Below are positions 33,880 to 42,145 of a DNA stretch of 64,000 nt, one piece after another. The position numbers and the translations under genes are program-made. The DNA comes from Mammaliicoccus sciuri (lineage in GTDB: Bacteria > Bacillota > Bacilli > Staphylococcales > Staphylococcaceae), in the NCBI RefSeq assembly GCF_025561425.1, contig NZ_CP094824.1, forward strand, positions 1,302,001 through 1,366,000, read 5' to 3'. How positions within the stretch are numbered: position 1 is the stretch's first letter; every line of letters starts with the position of its first letter. The notes below the pieces were generated by a model, which was not told where the DNA came from, ran no database searches, and saw nothing but the letters and a program-made list of their open reading frames with translations.

Positions 33880-35148
33880 ATGAAAGTTCTAGAACCTATT
33901 GGCGCAAGTCGTCAAACAAAGATAAAAAAACCAGAACTTCTAGCGCCTGCAGGAAATTTAGAAAAACTCAAAATTGCTGTTCATTATGGTGCGGATGCAG
34001 TGTTCCTAGGTGGACAAGAATATGGTTTAAGGTCAAATGCTGATAACTTTACGATGGAAGAAATTAAAGAAGGCGTTCAGTTTGCAGCAAAATATGGCGC
34101 AAAAATTTATGTCACAACAAATATTTTTGCACATGATGAAAATATTCCAGGGCTAGAAGAATATTTAAAAAAACTAAATGAAACGGGTGCACACGGAATT
34201 ATAGTTGCCGATCCACTTATTATAGAAACGTGTAAACGTGTTGCACCTAATTTAGAAATCCATTTAAGTACACAACAGTCTTTATCAAATTACCGTGCAG
34301 TTCAATATTGGAAAGAAGAAGGGCTTGAAAGAGTCGTTTTAGCTCGTGAAACGAGTGCTGAAGAAATGCGCGAAATGAAAGAAAAAGTTGATATCGAAAT
34401 TGAAACATTTATACATGGTGCAATGTGTATTGCTTATTCTGGTAGGTGTACATTAAGTAATCATATGACAGCAAGAGACTCAAATAGAGGTGGTTGTTGT
34501 CAAAGTTGTAGATGGGATTATGATTTAATTTCAGTAGAAGAAGATGGAGAATTAGAACCATATTTCGATGGTAATGAGATCACACCTTTTGCAATGAGTC
34601 CAAAAGACTTGAAATTAATCGAATCAATACCTAAAATGATGGACATCGGTATAGATTCTCTAAAAATTGAAGGTCGAATGAAATCTATTCATTATATTGC
34701 AACCGTTGTATCTGTATATCGTAAAGTAATTGATCGCTATGCTGAGGATCCAGAAAACTTTAAAATCGATCCTAGATGGTTGATTGAAATAGATAAATGT
34801 GCGAATAGAGACACTGCACCAGCGTTCTTCGAAGGTGTTCCACATTACGAAGAACAAATGTTTGGACACGAATCAAATAAAAAAACACCTTTTGATTTTT
34901 GTGGATTAGTGTTAGACTATGACGAAGTATCACAAATAGCTACCATCCAACAAAGAAATTATTTCAAGCCAGGACAAGAAATTGAATTTTTTGGACCTGA
35001 GATTGAAAACTTCACTCAAGTCATTGATAAGATATATGATGAAAATGGTGAAGAGCTCGACGCAGCCAGACATCCACTTCAAGTCATTCAAATAAAAGTG
35101 GATCGTCAGATTTATCCAAATAACATGATGAGAAAGGGAATCGTTTGA
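33880..35148 (+). CDS. trhP2: Peptidase U32 family protein, probable tRNA U34 hydroxylation subunit TrhP2
   Basis: The 422-residue U32 protein begins with [18 protein letters not shown]. It has the cysteine-rich segment [11 protein letters not shown]...GGCCQSC (about residues 180-208), expected to bind an Fe-S cluster. I use ATG 33880: AAAGGA at 33865-33870 abuts an upstream ATG at 33871. The TGA overlaps the udk ATG. Together with TrhP1 and TrmR it forms a wobble-uridine modification operon. Confidence 0.8.
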   Translation: MKVLEPIGASRQTKIKKPELLAPAGNLEKLKIAVHYGADAVFLGGQEYGLRSNADNFTMEEIKEGVQFAAKYGAKIYVTTNIFAHDENIPGLEEYLKKLNETGAHGIIVADPLIIETCKRVAPNLEIHLSTQQSLSNYRAVQYWKEEGLERVVLARETSAEEMREMKEKVDIEIETFIHGAMCIAYSGRCTLSNHMTARDSNRGGCCQSCRWDYDLISVEEDGELEPYFDGNEITPFAMSPKDLKLIESIPKMMDIGIDSLKIEGRMKSIHYIATVVSVYRKVIDRYAEDPENFKIDPRWLIEIDKCANRDTAPAFFEGVPHYEEQMFGHESNKKTPFDFCGLVLDYDEVSQIATIQQRNYFKPGQEIEFFGPEIENFTQVIDKIYDENGEELDAARHPLQVIQIKVDRQIYPNNMMRKGIV

Positions 35149-35771
35149 TGGGAAAGACTACAATTATAGGTATTGCAGGGGGTTCTGGTTCAGGTAAGAC
35201 TTCTGTAACATCCGAAATTATGAAAAATTTAGATGGATATAGTGTTGCATTAATAGAACAAGATTACTATTATAAAGATCAATCACATATGTCTTTTGAA
35301 GATAGATTGAAGACGAACTATGATCATCCATTCGCTTTCGATAATGAAAGATTAAAACAAGATTTAACTAGAATTAAAGATGGACATGCAATTGAAGTGC
35401 CTACGTATGATTATTCAAATCACACGAGAAGCGATAAGACGATTAGATTCGAACCTAAAGATGTTATTATACTTGAAGGTATATTCGCGCTTGAAAATGA
35501 AGATTTACGTAATTTAATGGATGTTAAGATATATGTTGATACTGATGCTGACTTAAGAATTTTACGTCGTTTAACGAGAGACATTAAAGAAAGAGGACGT
35601 ACGATGGAATCAGTAATTGATCAATACTTATCAGTTGTAAGACCGATGCATATCCAATTTATTGAACCAACGAAGAAATATGCGGATATCATCATCCCTG
35701 AAGGTGGTAGTAATAAGGTAGCTATTGATATTATGACTACGAAAATTCAATCGTTAGTTAAAAATATTTAA
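35148..35771 (+). CDS. udk: Uridine kinase
   Basis: Udk phosphorylates uridine and cytidine for salvage. From ATG 35148 it is 207 residues, the usual length. The P-loop GGSGSGKTS is at about residues 11-19; EQDYYYKD and the [12 protein letters not shown] segment are typical. Its ATG overlaps the preceding stop (TGATG), so it is translationally coupled to trhP2; a TTG three bases earlier is less likely. Confidence 0.96.
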   Translation: MGKTTIIGIAGGSGSGKTSVTSEIMKNLDGYSVALIEQDYYYKDQSHMSFEDRLKTNYDHPFAFDNERLKQDLTRIKDGHAIEVPTYDYSNHTRSDKTIRFEPKDVIILEGIFALENEDLRNLMDVKIYVDTDADLRILRRLTRDIKERGRTMESVIDQYLSVVRPMHIQFIEPTKKYADIIIPEGGSNKVAIDIMTTKIQSLVKNI

Positions 35772-35800
35772 ATAATTATAAAGTAAAGGAAGATGGAAGA

Positions 35801-36277
35801 ATGGAAACACAAAAAGAATTTCCTATGACACAGGAAGGTTTTAACAAATTAGAAAAAGAACTTGAAGAATTAAAAACAGTTAAGCGACCAGAAGTCGTTG
35901 AAAAAATAAAAGTAGCACGTAGTTTTGGTGACTTATCTGAGAACTCTGAATATGATGCAGCTAAAGATGAGCAAGGTTTCATTGAACAAGAAATTCAAAA
36001 AATTGAAAACATGATTCGTCATGCTCAAATTATTGAAGATAATGGTTCAAAAAATGACGTGCAAATCGGTAGAACTGTAACATTTACTGAAATTCCAGGT
36101 AACGAAGAAGAAAGTTACAAAATTGTAGGTTCAGCAGAAGCAGATCCTTTTGAAGGTAAAATTTCTAATGAATCTCCAATTGCTAAAGCTTTAATTGGTA
36201 AAAAATTAAACGAAGAAGTAAATGTTCCATTACCAAATTGTAACGAAATGAAAGTTAAAATCGTAAAAATCGATTAA
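35801..36277 (+). CDS. greA: Transcription elongation factor GreA
   Basis: GreA restarts backtracked RNA polymerase by stimulating RNA cleavage. At 158 residues it has the family length. The N-terminal coiled coil ([16 protein letters not shown]) carries the tip acidic region [15 protein letters not shown]. The C-terminal FKBP-like domain contains [14 protein letters not shown]. It follows udk by 29 bases and ends at a strong terminator, after which the IS island begins. Confidence 0.97.
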   Translation: METQKEFPMTQEGFNKLEKELEELKTVKRPEVVEKIKVARSFGDLSENSEYDAAKDEQGFIEQEIQKIENMIRHAQIIEDNGSKNDVQIGRTVTFTEIPGNEEESYKIVGSAEADPFEGKISNESPIAKALIGKKLNEEVNVPLPNCNEMKVKIVKID

Positions 36278-36296
36278 TCGTATTATAATTTAGAAG

Positions 36297-36343
36297 AAAA
36301 GCTGTAAAAACGTATGAAATAAATGTTTTTACAGCTTTTTTTT
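36297..36343 (+). terminator. Intrinsic terminator after greA
   Basis: A 15-bp stem AAAAGCTGTAAAAAC with GTTTTTACAGCTTTT (36297-36311 and 36325-36339) is followed by a T-run. Confidence 0.88.
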
Positions 36344-36403
36344 GTGAAATTAAAACCATATGCTATGCGTATGGTACAGTATGGTTTCGCCGTTGTATTA
36401 AAA

Positions 36404-36472
36404 AATGCATCTCTACATGCTAGAATAATATTTGGTCAGCCAACCAAAATTAACAACACGAGGAGATGCATT
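36404..36472 (+). promoter_or_regulatory. Leader hairpin that masks the tnpA ribosome binding site
   Basis: AATGCATCTC (36404-36413) pairs perfectly with GAGATGCATT (36463-36472), which carries the GGAG site of tnpA. A second hairpin TTTGGT/ACCAAA (36431-36448) lies in the loop. Translational self-repression of this kind is known for IS200. Confidence 0.65.
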
Positions 36473-36474
36473 AA

Positions 36475-36954
36475 ATGTCATCAGACACAAACAGTTTAGC
36501 ACATACAAAATGGAATTGTAAGTACCACATTGTGTTTGCACCAAAATATCGTAGACAAATTATTTATGGGAAAATTAAAAGAGATATTGGTATTATTTTA
36601 AGACAATTGTGTGAAAGAAAAGGTGTAGAAATAATAGAAGCTGAAGCATGTAAAGATCATATTCATATGTTAGTTAGCATTCCACCAAAGTTAAGTGTTT
36701 CTCAATTTGTAGGTTATTTAAAAGGTAAGAGCAGCTTAATGATATTTGATAGACATGCCCATTTAAAGTATAGATATGGTAACAGAAAATTTTGGTGTAA
36801 AGGATTTTATTTAGATACAGTTGGTAGAAATAAAAAAGTGATAGAAAATTATATAAGAAATCAATTACAAGAGGATATAGTAGCAGAACAGTTAACAATG
36901 ATAGAGTACATAGATCCTTTTACTGGGGAAGAAACTCGAAAGAAGAAAAAATAA
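36475..36954 (+). CDS. tnpA: IS200 family transposase TnpA (Y1 HUH)
   Basis: TnpA cuts and joins single-stranded transposon ends at subterminal hairpins. The 159-residue protein has the HUH motif His62-x-His64 (DHIHML) and the likely nucleophile Tyr126 in VIENYIRNQ, near the Y127 position of IS608 TnpA. There is no accompanying tnpB. The frame is intact, so the protein could be active, although the right end of the element is interrupted. Its ribosome binding site is in a hairpin. Confidence 0.92.
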   Translation: MSSDTNSLAHTKWNCKYHIVFAPKYRRQIIYGKIKRDIGIILRQLCERKGVEIIEAEACKDHIHMLVSIPPKLSVSQFVGYLKGKSSLMIFDRHAHLKYRYGNRKFWCKGFYLDTVGRNKKVIENYIRNQLQEDIVAEQLTMIEYIDPFTGEETRKKKK

Positions 36955-37065
36955 AACAACCCTTTTAAGGGTTGCTGGGAAAGTAGTACATTTGGCTGAT
37001 CTTCTCAGTGCCCTTTTAGGGCTGGTCAGTAATAGAGGCTTATAGCCGCAGAACAAACCACCCGT
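36955..37065 (+). other. Structured non-coding tail of the IS200 element
   Basis: Between the tnpA stop and the right-end hairpin there are three short stems: CAACCC/GGGTTG, GCCC-TTTTA-GGGC inside CTGA/TCAG, and GGCT-TATA-GCC. The order of stems before a terminal hairpin resembles the guide-RNA scaffold at the right end of IS200/IS605 elements, although no tnpB is present. This is an inference from layout only. Confidence 0.4.
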
Positions 37066-37068
37066 TAA
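37066..37068. repeat. TAA target duplication, left copy
   Basis: TAA borders the left IS3-type end; the matching copy is at 38535-38537. Both lie in the loop of the IS200 right-end hairpin. Confidence 0.7.
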
Positions 37069-37098
37069 GGTAGTGCCCCCCCAAAGTTAGAGTTTCCA

Positions 37099-37962
37099 TT
37101 ATGCTATTAATTGGCTGGATTGAGTTCGGTATTGTACTGGACTTCGTCCAGCCAATTTTAATTTCAAACGTTCATTGTTATACCAATAGATGTAATCCTC
37201 AATTCTTCTTTTTAATGTTTCATAGTTAACAAGTTCTTCTCCATGATACATTTCCTGCTTCATGATGCCAAAGAAATTCTCCATAGAAGCATTATCCGCA
37301 CACGTCGCTTTACGTGACATACTTTGATAAATCCTTTGTTCCGATAATCTTCTAATCCATGCATTATGCTGATAATGCCAACCTTGATCAGAATGTATCG
37401 TCGTACGATATGGTGCTTCATGCTTAATGATTGTAACTGCTTTATCCAATGATTGAAGTACTAAGTCTAATGTTGGTCTTCTGGATATACCATAAGAAAT
37501 GATTTCCCCATTGTATAAATCCATAATAGGGCTGAGATATAATTTTTGTTCTTCAGCACATTTAAATTCAGTGATATCTGTCACTAATTTTTGAAGTCGA
37601 ATAGATGTATGGAATCTACGATTCAAGCGATTTTCAGCCACTTTACCAACTGTACCTTTGTATGATTGATAGCGTGATTTACGTGTGAATTTTTGACATT
37701 TTAATCCTAGTTCTCGCATAATTCGTTGTACTTTCTTATGGTTAATGAGATAACCTTGATTTCTCAAAGCTAAATATATACGACGATAGCCGTATTTACC
37801 GTTGTGTTTTTGAAAAAGTTCAATGATCTTTTTCTTCCAACCTTTATCTAAATCTTCCTTTTGTAATTGTTTGGCATGGTAATGATAGGTTGCTTCTGGT
37901 ATACCAACCTTTACTAAGATATCTTTTAATTTGAATCCTTCTTCTTTGAGTTCGAATGCCAC
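37099..37962 (-). CDS. IS3-family transposase OrfB (DDE integrase domain)
   Basis: OrfB carries the catalytic core. It has an HTH_21-like N-terminus (YGYRRIYLALRNQGYLINHKKVQRIM) and the rve integrase domain with the DDE residues in VTDITEF, HSDQGWHY and NASMENFFG. The 287 residues start at a GTG, but the frame is open further upstream. It is probably made as an OrfAB fusion by -1 frameshifting; a candidate A-AAG slip site is at about 37974-37978. Nothing appears broken. Confidence 0.9.
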   Translation of the reverse strand: MAFELKEEGFKLKDILVKVGIPEATYHYHAKQLQKEDLDKGWKKKIIELFQKHNGKYGYRRIYLALRNQGYLINHKKVQRIMRELGLKCQKFTRKSRYQSYKGTVGKVAENRLNRRFHTSIRLQKLVTDITEFKCAEEQKLYLSPIMDLYNGEIISYGISRRPTLDLVLQSLDKAVTIIKHEAPYRTTIHSDQGWHYQHNAWIRRLSEQRIYQSMSRKATCADNASMENFFGIMKQEMYHGEELVNYETLKRRIEDYIYWYNNERLKLKLAGRSPVQYRTQSSQLIA

Positions 37963-38477
37963 TGCTGCTTGTGCTTTTCTAGAAAGGCACTCGGATTCTC
38001 TCGAAAAGCGTTCAACTTTTTTAAATAAGCATTCTCTAATCGAAGATTTTCATTTTCTAGCTCTAACTCTTTTTCTCGTGATAGGTTTTGATTAGATTTC
38101 TTCTGTTTCTTCTTTTTCATGGGAGGTCGTCCTTTCGGCTTTTCGAGTCCTTCCACACCTTCTTTGTCATATATCTTTTTCCATCGCACAATAATAGATG
38201 GGGTATTTAGGCCAAATTTAATCGCTGTATCTTGGAAGGAATCGCCTGTTCTTTTCATATAGTTTAATACATTTATTTTGAATGTAACAGAATAAACTGT
38301 CTTTTTCTGTTTCTTTTTAATGCCATCTACACCGAATGATTGAAAGGCTTTTACCCATGTTCGTATAATAATTTTATCAGGTATATTATATTTTTTAGCT
38401 AATTTTCGATAACCATAATGGCCATCTAGATAATCTCTTACAACTTTCAACTTAAATTCATCACTATATTTTGTCAT
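37926..38477 (-). CDS. IS3-family transposase OrfA (helix-turn-helix)
   Basis: OrfA (183 residues) binds the element ends. It has two helix-turn-helix units (about residues 1-55 and 60-115, including GYRKLAKKYNIP and FQDTAIKFGLN). A basic stretch and a C-terminal leucine-rich coiled coil (ELELENENLRLENAYLKKL) follow. It overlaps orfB by 37 bases in the -1 frame. The start codon follows AGGGGGTG, which lies in a hairpin with the inverted repeat. Confidence 0.88.
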   Translation of the reverse strand: MTKYSDEFKLKVVRDYLDGHYGYRKLAKKYNIPDKIIIRTWVKAFQSFGVDGIKKKQKKTVYSVTFKINVLNYMKRTGDSFQDTAIKFGLNTPSIIVRWKKIYDKEGVEGLEKPKGRPPMKKKKQKKSNQNLSREKELELENENLRLENAYLKKLNAFRENPSAFLEKHKQQWHSNSKKKDSN

Positions 38478-38487
38478 ATTAAAACAC

Positions 38488-38525
38488 CCCCTAAAGTTAG
38501 TTTTTTTTTACTCTAACTTTAGGGG
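38488..38525 (-). promoter_or_regulatory. Hairpin masking the orfA ribosome binding site
   Basis: CCCCTAAAGTTAG (38488-38500) and CTAACTTTAGGGG (38513-38525) form a perfect 13-bp stem around an A/T-run. On the minus strand its 3' arm contains the start of AGGGGGTG of orfA, and its 5' arm is the terminal inverted repeat. Transcripts entering from outside would therefore mask the site. Confidence 0.6.
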
Positions 38526-38534
38526 TGCAGTACC

Positions 38535-38537
38535 TAA
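38535..38537. repeat. TAA target duplication, right copy
   Basis: Matches 37066-37068 across the IS3-type element. Confidence 0.7.
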
Positions 38538-38547
38538 ACGGGTGGTT

Positions 38548-38612
38548 TTGATTATATATAAATCATGGTATTATGATAAAGTATAATTGTTTTAATAATC
38601 TGATTATTAAAA
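38548..38612 (+). promoter_or_regulatory. Promoter region and palindrome of the pxp operon
   Basis: A perfect 10-bp inverted repeat TTTTAATAAT-CTG-ATTATTAAAA (38590-38612) lies just after a TATAAT (38582-38587), an operator-like position. A second possible promoter is TTGATT (38548-38553) with TATGAT (38572-38577), 18 bp apart; its -35 falls at the end of the IS200 element. No B. subtilis-type kipR gene is nearby, so the regulator is unknown. Confidence 0.5.
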
Positions 38613-38635
38613 GCGTTAACAAAGGGGTGGTAAAA

Positions 38636-39361
38636 TTGGATATTAAGCAAGTGAGTGAGACGCATTTTATGATTTATGAACAAAATGAAATCAGTCCAGA
38701 AATAAGGAATAAAATTTCGACGATTGCTTTACATATTGAATCTTTGCAGCATCCAGCTGTTATAAGTGTGACATCATCATATCGATCAATCATGATTGCA
38801 TTTGATGCAAAACAATATACATATGAAACAATCCTTAATGAACTAGACTTGCATCATTTAAATCTTAATCAAGAAAATGCATCACGGTCAAAAAAATTGA
38901 TTACATTACCAGTTGTATATGGTGGTGAATTTGGTCCAGATTTAAATATTGTTGCTGAACATGCACAATTAACTGAAGAAGATGTGATTCAAATACATAC
39001 GGAAGACAATTATTTGATTTATGCAATTGGATTTTTACCTGGCTTTCCATTTTTAGGGGGATTAAATAAGAAAATACATACACCTAGAAAGGAAACTCCG
39101 AGAAGTAAAATCGTCCAAGGATCTGTTGGAATTGCAAATAATCAAACAGGACTTTATCCGAAATCATCACCAGGCGGATGGCAAATTATTGGTCGAACAC
39201 CAATAGATGTTTTTAACTTAGATCGTGAGCCTATGATTTTATATGAAGCTGGAGACTATATTGCTTTTAAAGCTATTCATCAAGAAGAATTTACGCGAAT
39301 TGAAGACGAAATTGCAAATGGCACATTTGATTATAGTCAGTTAGTAGGTGATTTGAAATGA
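38636..39361 (+). CDS. pxpB: 5-oxoprolinase subunit PxpB (KipI / CT_C_D domain)
   Basis: PxpB with PxpA and PxpC hydrolyses 5-oxoproline to glutamate using ATP in B. subtilis. The product is 241 residues from TTG 38636, which follows AAGGGGTGG; the longer frame from 38573 has no site. Conserved segments are PVVYGGEFGPDL and GFLPGFPFLGGL. The same domain (AHS1) forms half of the carboxyltransferase of urea carboxylase. It overlaps pxpC by 4 bases. Confidence 0.9.
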   Translation: MDIKQVSETHFMIYEQNEISPEIRNKISTIALHIESLQHPAVISVTSSYRSIMIAFDAKQYTYETILNELDLHHLNLNQENASRSKKLITLPVVYGGEFGPDLNIVAEHAQLTEEDVIQIHTEDNYLIYAIGFLPGFPFLGGLNKKIHTPRKETPRSKIVQGSVGIANNQTGLYPKSSPGGWQIIGRTPIDVFNLDREPMILYEAGDYIAFKAIHQEEFTRIEDEIANGTFDYSQLVGDLK

Positions 39362-40365
39362 AATGTATAAAACTAGGTTTGTTTACGACTGTTCAAGATA
39401 TAGGTCGATCAAAATTTGAAAAAGATGGATTTTCTGAAGCGGGTGTTATGAATCAATATTTATACAGTATCGCAAATGCTTTAGTGGATAATGACAATGC
39501 ACCAGTATTAGAAGTGACATTAAATGGACCTACATTGAAATTTGAAGAACCGAATATTGTCGCATCTGTTGCGTATGCTGCAGATATACAGCTTGATGAT
39601 GCACCGATATCAGTTAATACAGCAATTTATGTAGAAAAAGGGCAAGTGCTCAATATCAAGTCTATTTCATCTGGGGCAAGAGGCTATTTAGCTTTTCATA
39701 AATCTTTAAATATTGAACCGATATTAGACAGTGTATCGACACATACTAGAAGTGGTATAGGTGGCATGAATGGAAGAACATTAAACAGAAATGATGTTTT
39801 GAAATTCAAAGATAAAACTATAAACCATGACATAATTGGTAATACGTTTAATATTAATCAATTAGAAGATGCAAACATCATTCCAATTATGGAAGGGCTA
39901 CAATTTGATGAATTTACATCAGAAGCACATGACCAACTTGTTAATCAATCATATACAATATCAGAAATGTCAGATCGTATGGGTTATCGATTAAATGGGG
40001 ATGAACCACTTGAACATAAGCACAACGCAGACATTATTTCTGAACCGATTGCACCAGGTAGTGTACAAGTTCCTATTAATGGTCAACCGATTATATTGCT
40101 TAATGATCGTCAGACGATAGGTGGTTATACAAAGATTGCTACAGTTAGTTTTATAGGTAGAGAAAAGCTCTCTCAATTAAAAGCAAATGACAGTATTACT
40201 TTTAAATGGATTTCGTTTGAAGATGCCACGGTTGAATATCAAACATATAATAAACAAATAGAAGCAGATATAGATGATATTAAACTGAAAAAATATAAAG
40301 ATTTAAGCAATATTCGTCCTAAATCTAAAAAAATAGCAAAACTTATAAAGGGGAATCAGTCATGA
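39358..40365 (+). CDS. pxpC: 5-oxoprolinase subunit PxpC (KipA / CT_A_B domain)
   Basis: The 335-residue protein is the AHS2/KipA partner of PxpB. Family segments include TTVQDIGRSKFEKDGFSEAGVMN near the N-terminus, SDRMGYRLNGDEPL and LLNDRQTIGGYTKIA. It overlaps both neighbours by 4 bases (pxpB and the biotin carrier gene), which implies coupled translation and a shared complex. In urea carboxylase this domain pairs with AHS1 as the carboxyltransferase. Confidence 0.9.
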   Translation: MKCIKLGLFTTVQDIGRSKFEKDGFSEAGVMNQYLYSIANALVDNDNAPVLEVTLNGPTLKFEEPNIVASVAYAADIQLDDAPISVNTAIYVEKGQVLNIKSISSGARGYLAFHKSLNIEPILDSVSTHTRSGIGGMNGRTLNRNDVLKFKDKTINHDIIGNTFNINQLEDANIIPIMEGLQFDEFTSEAHDQLVNQSYTISEMSDRMGYRLNGDEPLEHKHNADIISEPIAPGSVQVPINGQPIILLNDRQTIGGYTKIATVSFIGREKLSQLKANDSITFKWISFEDATVEYQTYNKQIEADIDDIKLKKYKDLSNIRPKSKKIAKLIKGNQS

Positions 40366-40781
40366 ATATAGAAAAGATAGAAGAACTTATTAAACTCATG
40401 AAACAAAATCAAGTAAATTATATGAAATATAAAGATGAAATGGTCGAAGTTGAGTTAGATTTAAAATCAACTTCAAATAACGTGACTACAACGCCAGTCA
40501 ATAAAGTTGAAGAAAGCTCGACATCTTCAAATCAAGAAGAACAATTAAATACAATTGAAGCGGAAATTCTTGGAACATTTTATTTACAAGATGAAGAAAC
40601 TTTACAAAATCCACTTGTCAAAGTTGGGGATGAAGTTAAAAAAGGTCAAGTTGTCGGTTATATCGAATCAATGAAAGTACTCAATGAAGTTATAAGTGAG
40701 TATGACGGTATCGTTAATGATATACAAATTAATCATGGGGATCCTGTTGAATACGGACAAACGATTATCACATTGAAATAA
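40362..40781 (+). CDS. accB: Biotin carboxyl carrier protein (AccB-like, operon-specific copy)
   Basis: The 139-residue carrier has an AccB-like N-terminus, an Asn/Ser/Glu-rich linker (about 45-65) and a biotinyl domain with ESMK; Lys105 is the expected biotin site. It differs from the usual EAMK motif by one residue. It overlaps pxpC by 4 bases and precedes a biotin carboxylase gene. No acetyl-CoA carboxyltransferase (accD/accA) is adjacent, so it may serve the PxpBC proteins rather than fatty acid synthesis. Confidence 0.88.
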   Translation: MNIEKIEELIKLMKQNQVNYMKYKDEMVEVELDLKSTSNNVTTTPVNKVEESSTSSNQEEQLNTIEAEILGTFYLQDEETLQNPLVKVGDEVKKGQVVGYIESMKVLNEVISEYDGIVNDIQINHGDPVEYGQTIITLK

Positions 40782-40792
40782 GGGGGATTTAT

Positions 40793-42133
40793 ATGATTAA
40801 GCGTTTACTGATTGCAAACAGAGGCGAGATTGCGGTAAGAATCATTAGAACATGTAGAATGATGAATATCACAACAATCGCAATATATTCCAAAGCAGAT
40901 AAAGATAGTTTACATGTGCAATTAGCAGATGAAGCCATTTGTATTGGACCAAGTCAATCAAGTGATAGTTATTTAGATATTGAACGCATTTTAGAAGCTT
41001 GTAAGATGAGTAAAGCAGATGCGATTCATCCTGGTTATGGATTTTTATCAGAATCCACGACTTTTAGAAAAAGAGTGGATGAAGAAAATATTATCTTTGT
41101 TGGTCCTAGTTATAACACGATGGATTTAATGGGAGATAAAATAAAAGCAAGAGAAACGATGTACAACGCGAACGTACCTATTATTCCTGGGTCTATTGGA
41201 GAAGTAAAGACAGTTCAAGAAGCAGAAGAAGTTGCTGAAAAAGTAGGCTATCCATTTGTGTTAAAAGCTGCTAGTGGCGGTGGTGGTAAAGGGATTCGAA
41301 TCGTACAAGAACCTGACCAACTTGAACAATTCTTTAAAGAGGCTCAATCTGAAGGCGAAAAATACTTTGGAGATAAACGTGTGTATATTGAAACATTCAT
41401 TGATGAAGCTAGACATGTGGAAGTTCAAATACTCGCGAGTAAACATGGAGAAGCGATTCATCTCGGTGAACGTGATTGTTCAATTCAAAGAAAGAACCAA
41501 AAGTTAATCGAAGAAGCACCTTGTGCAGCACTCGATCAAGAAACAAGAGATTCACTTCATGCAGATGCTGTTAAAGCTGCTAAAGCTTGTAATTATGAAA
41601 GTGCTGGAACAATTGAATTTTTACTGACTGATGACGGCTATTATTTCTTAGAAATGAATACACGTATTCAAGTTGAGCATACAGTCACAGAATTATTAAC
41701 AGGTGTCGATTTAATAAAGCAACAAATATTAGTAGCTAATGGTGAGAAGTTATCTATTAATCAAGAGGATATCCATTTTGATGGACATGTGATTGAATGT
41801 CGTATTAATGCTGAAAATCCAGAAAAACAATTCCGCCCAGCAGCAGGTGTAGTTCAAGCATTACATTTACCTAATGGATTTAATACGAGAGTAGACAGTA
41901 TGTTATATGATGGTTATCAAATTCCACCTTACTATGATTCATTAGTCGCAAAAATACTTGTTAAAGGTGAAGATAGACTTGAAGCAATTGAAAAAATGAA
42001 AGGTACGTTAGAAGAAACGGTCATTGACGGTTTTCCGACAACGTTAGACTTTTTATATCGCGTATTGAGCTATGAACCATATATTAAAAATGATATAACA
42101 ATTAAGTTTCTACATGAACATAAAATCGTTTAA
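40793..42133 (+). CDS. accC: Biotin carboxylase subunit (AccC-like)
   Basis: Biotin carboxylase uses ATP and bicarbonate to carboxylate biotin on its carrier. The 446-residue protein has the family length. RLLIANRGEIAVRIIRTCR at the N-terminus, the ATP-grasp glycine loop KAASGGGGKGIRI, and EMNTRIQVEHTVTE with the catalytic metal-binding and arginine residues are present. It sits between accB and pxpA. The staphylococcal fatty acid accBC pair normally lies elsewhere, so this is probably a second set. Confidence 0.93.
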   Translation: MIKRLLIANRGEIAVRIIRTCRMMNITTIAIYSKADKDSLHVQLADEAICIGPSQSSDSYLDIERILEACKMSKADAIHPGYGFLSESTTFRKRVDEENIIFVGPSYNTMDLMGDKIKARETMYNANVPIIPGSIGEVKTVQEAEEVAEKVGYPFVLKAASGGGGKGIRIVQEPDQLEQFFKEAQSEGEKYFGDKRVYIETFIDEARHVEVQILASKHGEAIHLGERDCSIQRKNQKLIEEAPCAALDQETRDSLHADAVKAAKACNYESAGTIEFLLTDDGYYFLEMNTRIQVEHTVTELLTGVDLIKQQILVANGEKLSINQEDIHFDGHVIECRINAENPEKQFRPAAGVVQALHLPNGFNTRVDSMLYDGYQIPPYYDSLVAKILVKGEDRLEAIEKMKGTLEETVIDGFPTTLDFLYRVLSYEPYIKNDITIKFLHEHKIV

Positions 42134-42145
42134 GGAGAGGGTATT

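Larger units (their letters stand above)
37069..38534 (-). mobile_element. IS3-family (IS150-group) insertion sequence
   Basis: The 1466-bp element has two overlapping frames, orfA and orfB, on the minus strand. The ends match as imperfect inverted repeats: GGTAGTGCCCCCCCAAAGTT at 37069 and GGTACTGCACCCCTAAAGTT on the minus strand from 38534, resembling IS150 ends (TGTACTGCACCC). It is flanked by TAA direct repeats. Both frames appear intact, so it may be active. Confidence 0.88.
36350..38555 (+). mobile_element. IS200-type element, right end split by an IS3-family element
   Basis: The element carries only tnpA, the IS200 layout. The left end has a hairpin CCATATGC-TAT-GCGTATGG (36356-36374). 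The right end hairpin, arms AAACCACCCGT (37055-37065) and ACGGGTGGTTT (38538-38548), is interrupted in its loop by the 1466-bp IS3-type insertion. Removing the insertion and one TAA copy restores an 11-bp stem with a TAA loop. The outer limits are approximate because IS200 elements make no target duplication. Confidence 0.8.

Noticed and set aside
37055-38548. IS3 element with 38-bp terminal repeats reaching AAACCACCC
   Set aside because: The outer 14 bases rebuild the IS200 right-end hairpin once the element and one TAA copy are removed, so they belong to the target.
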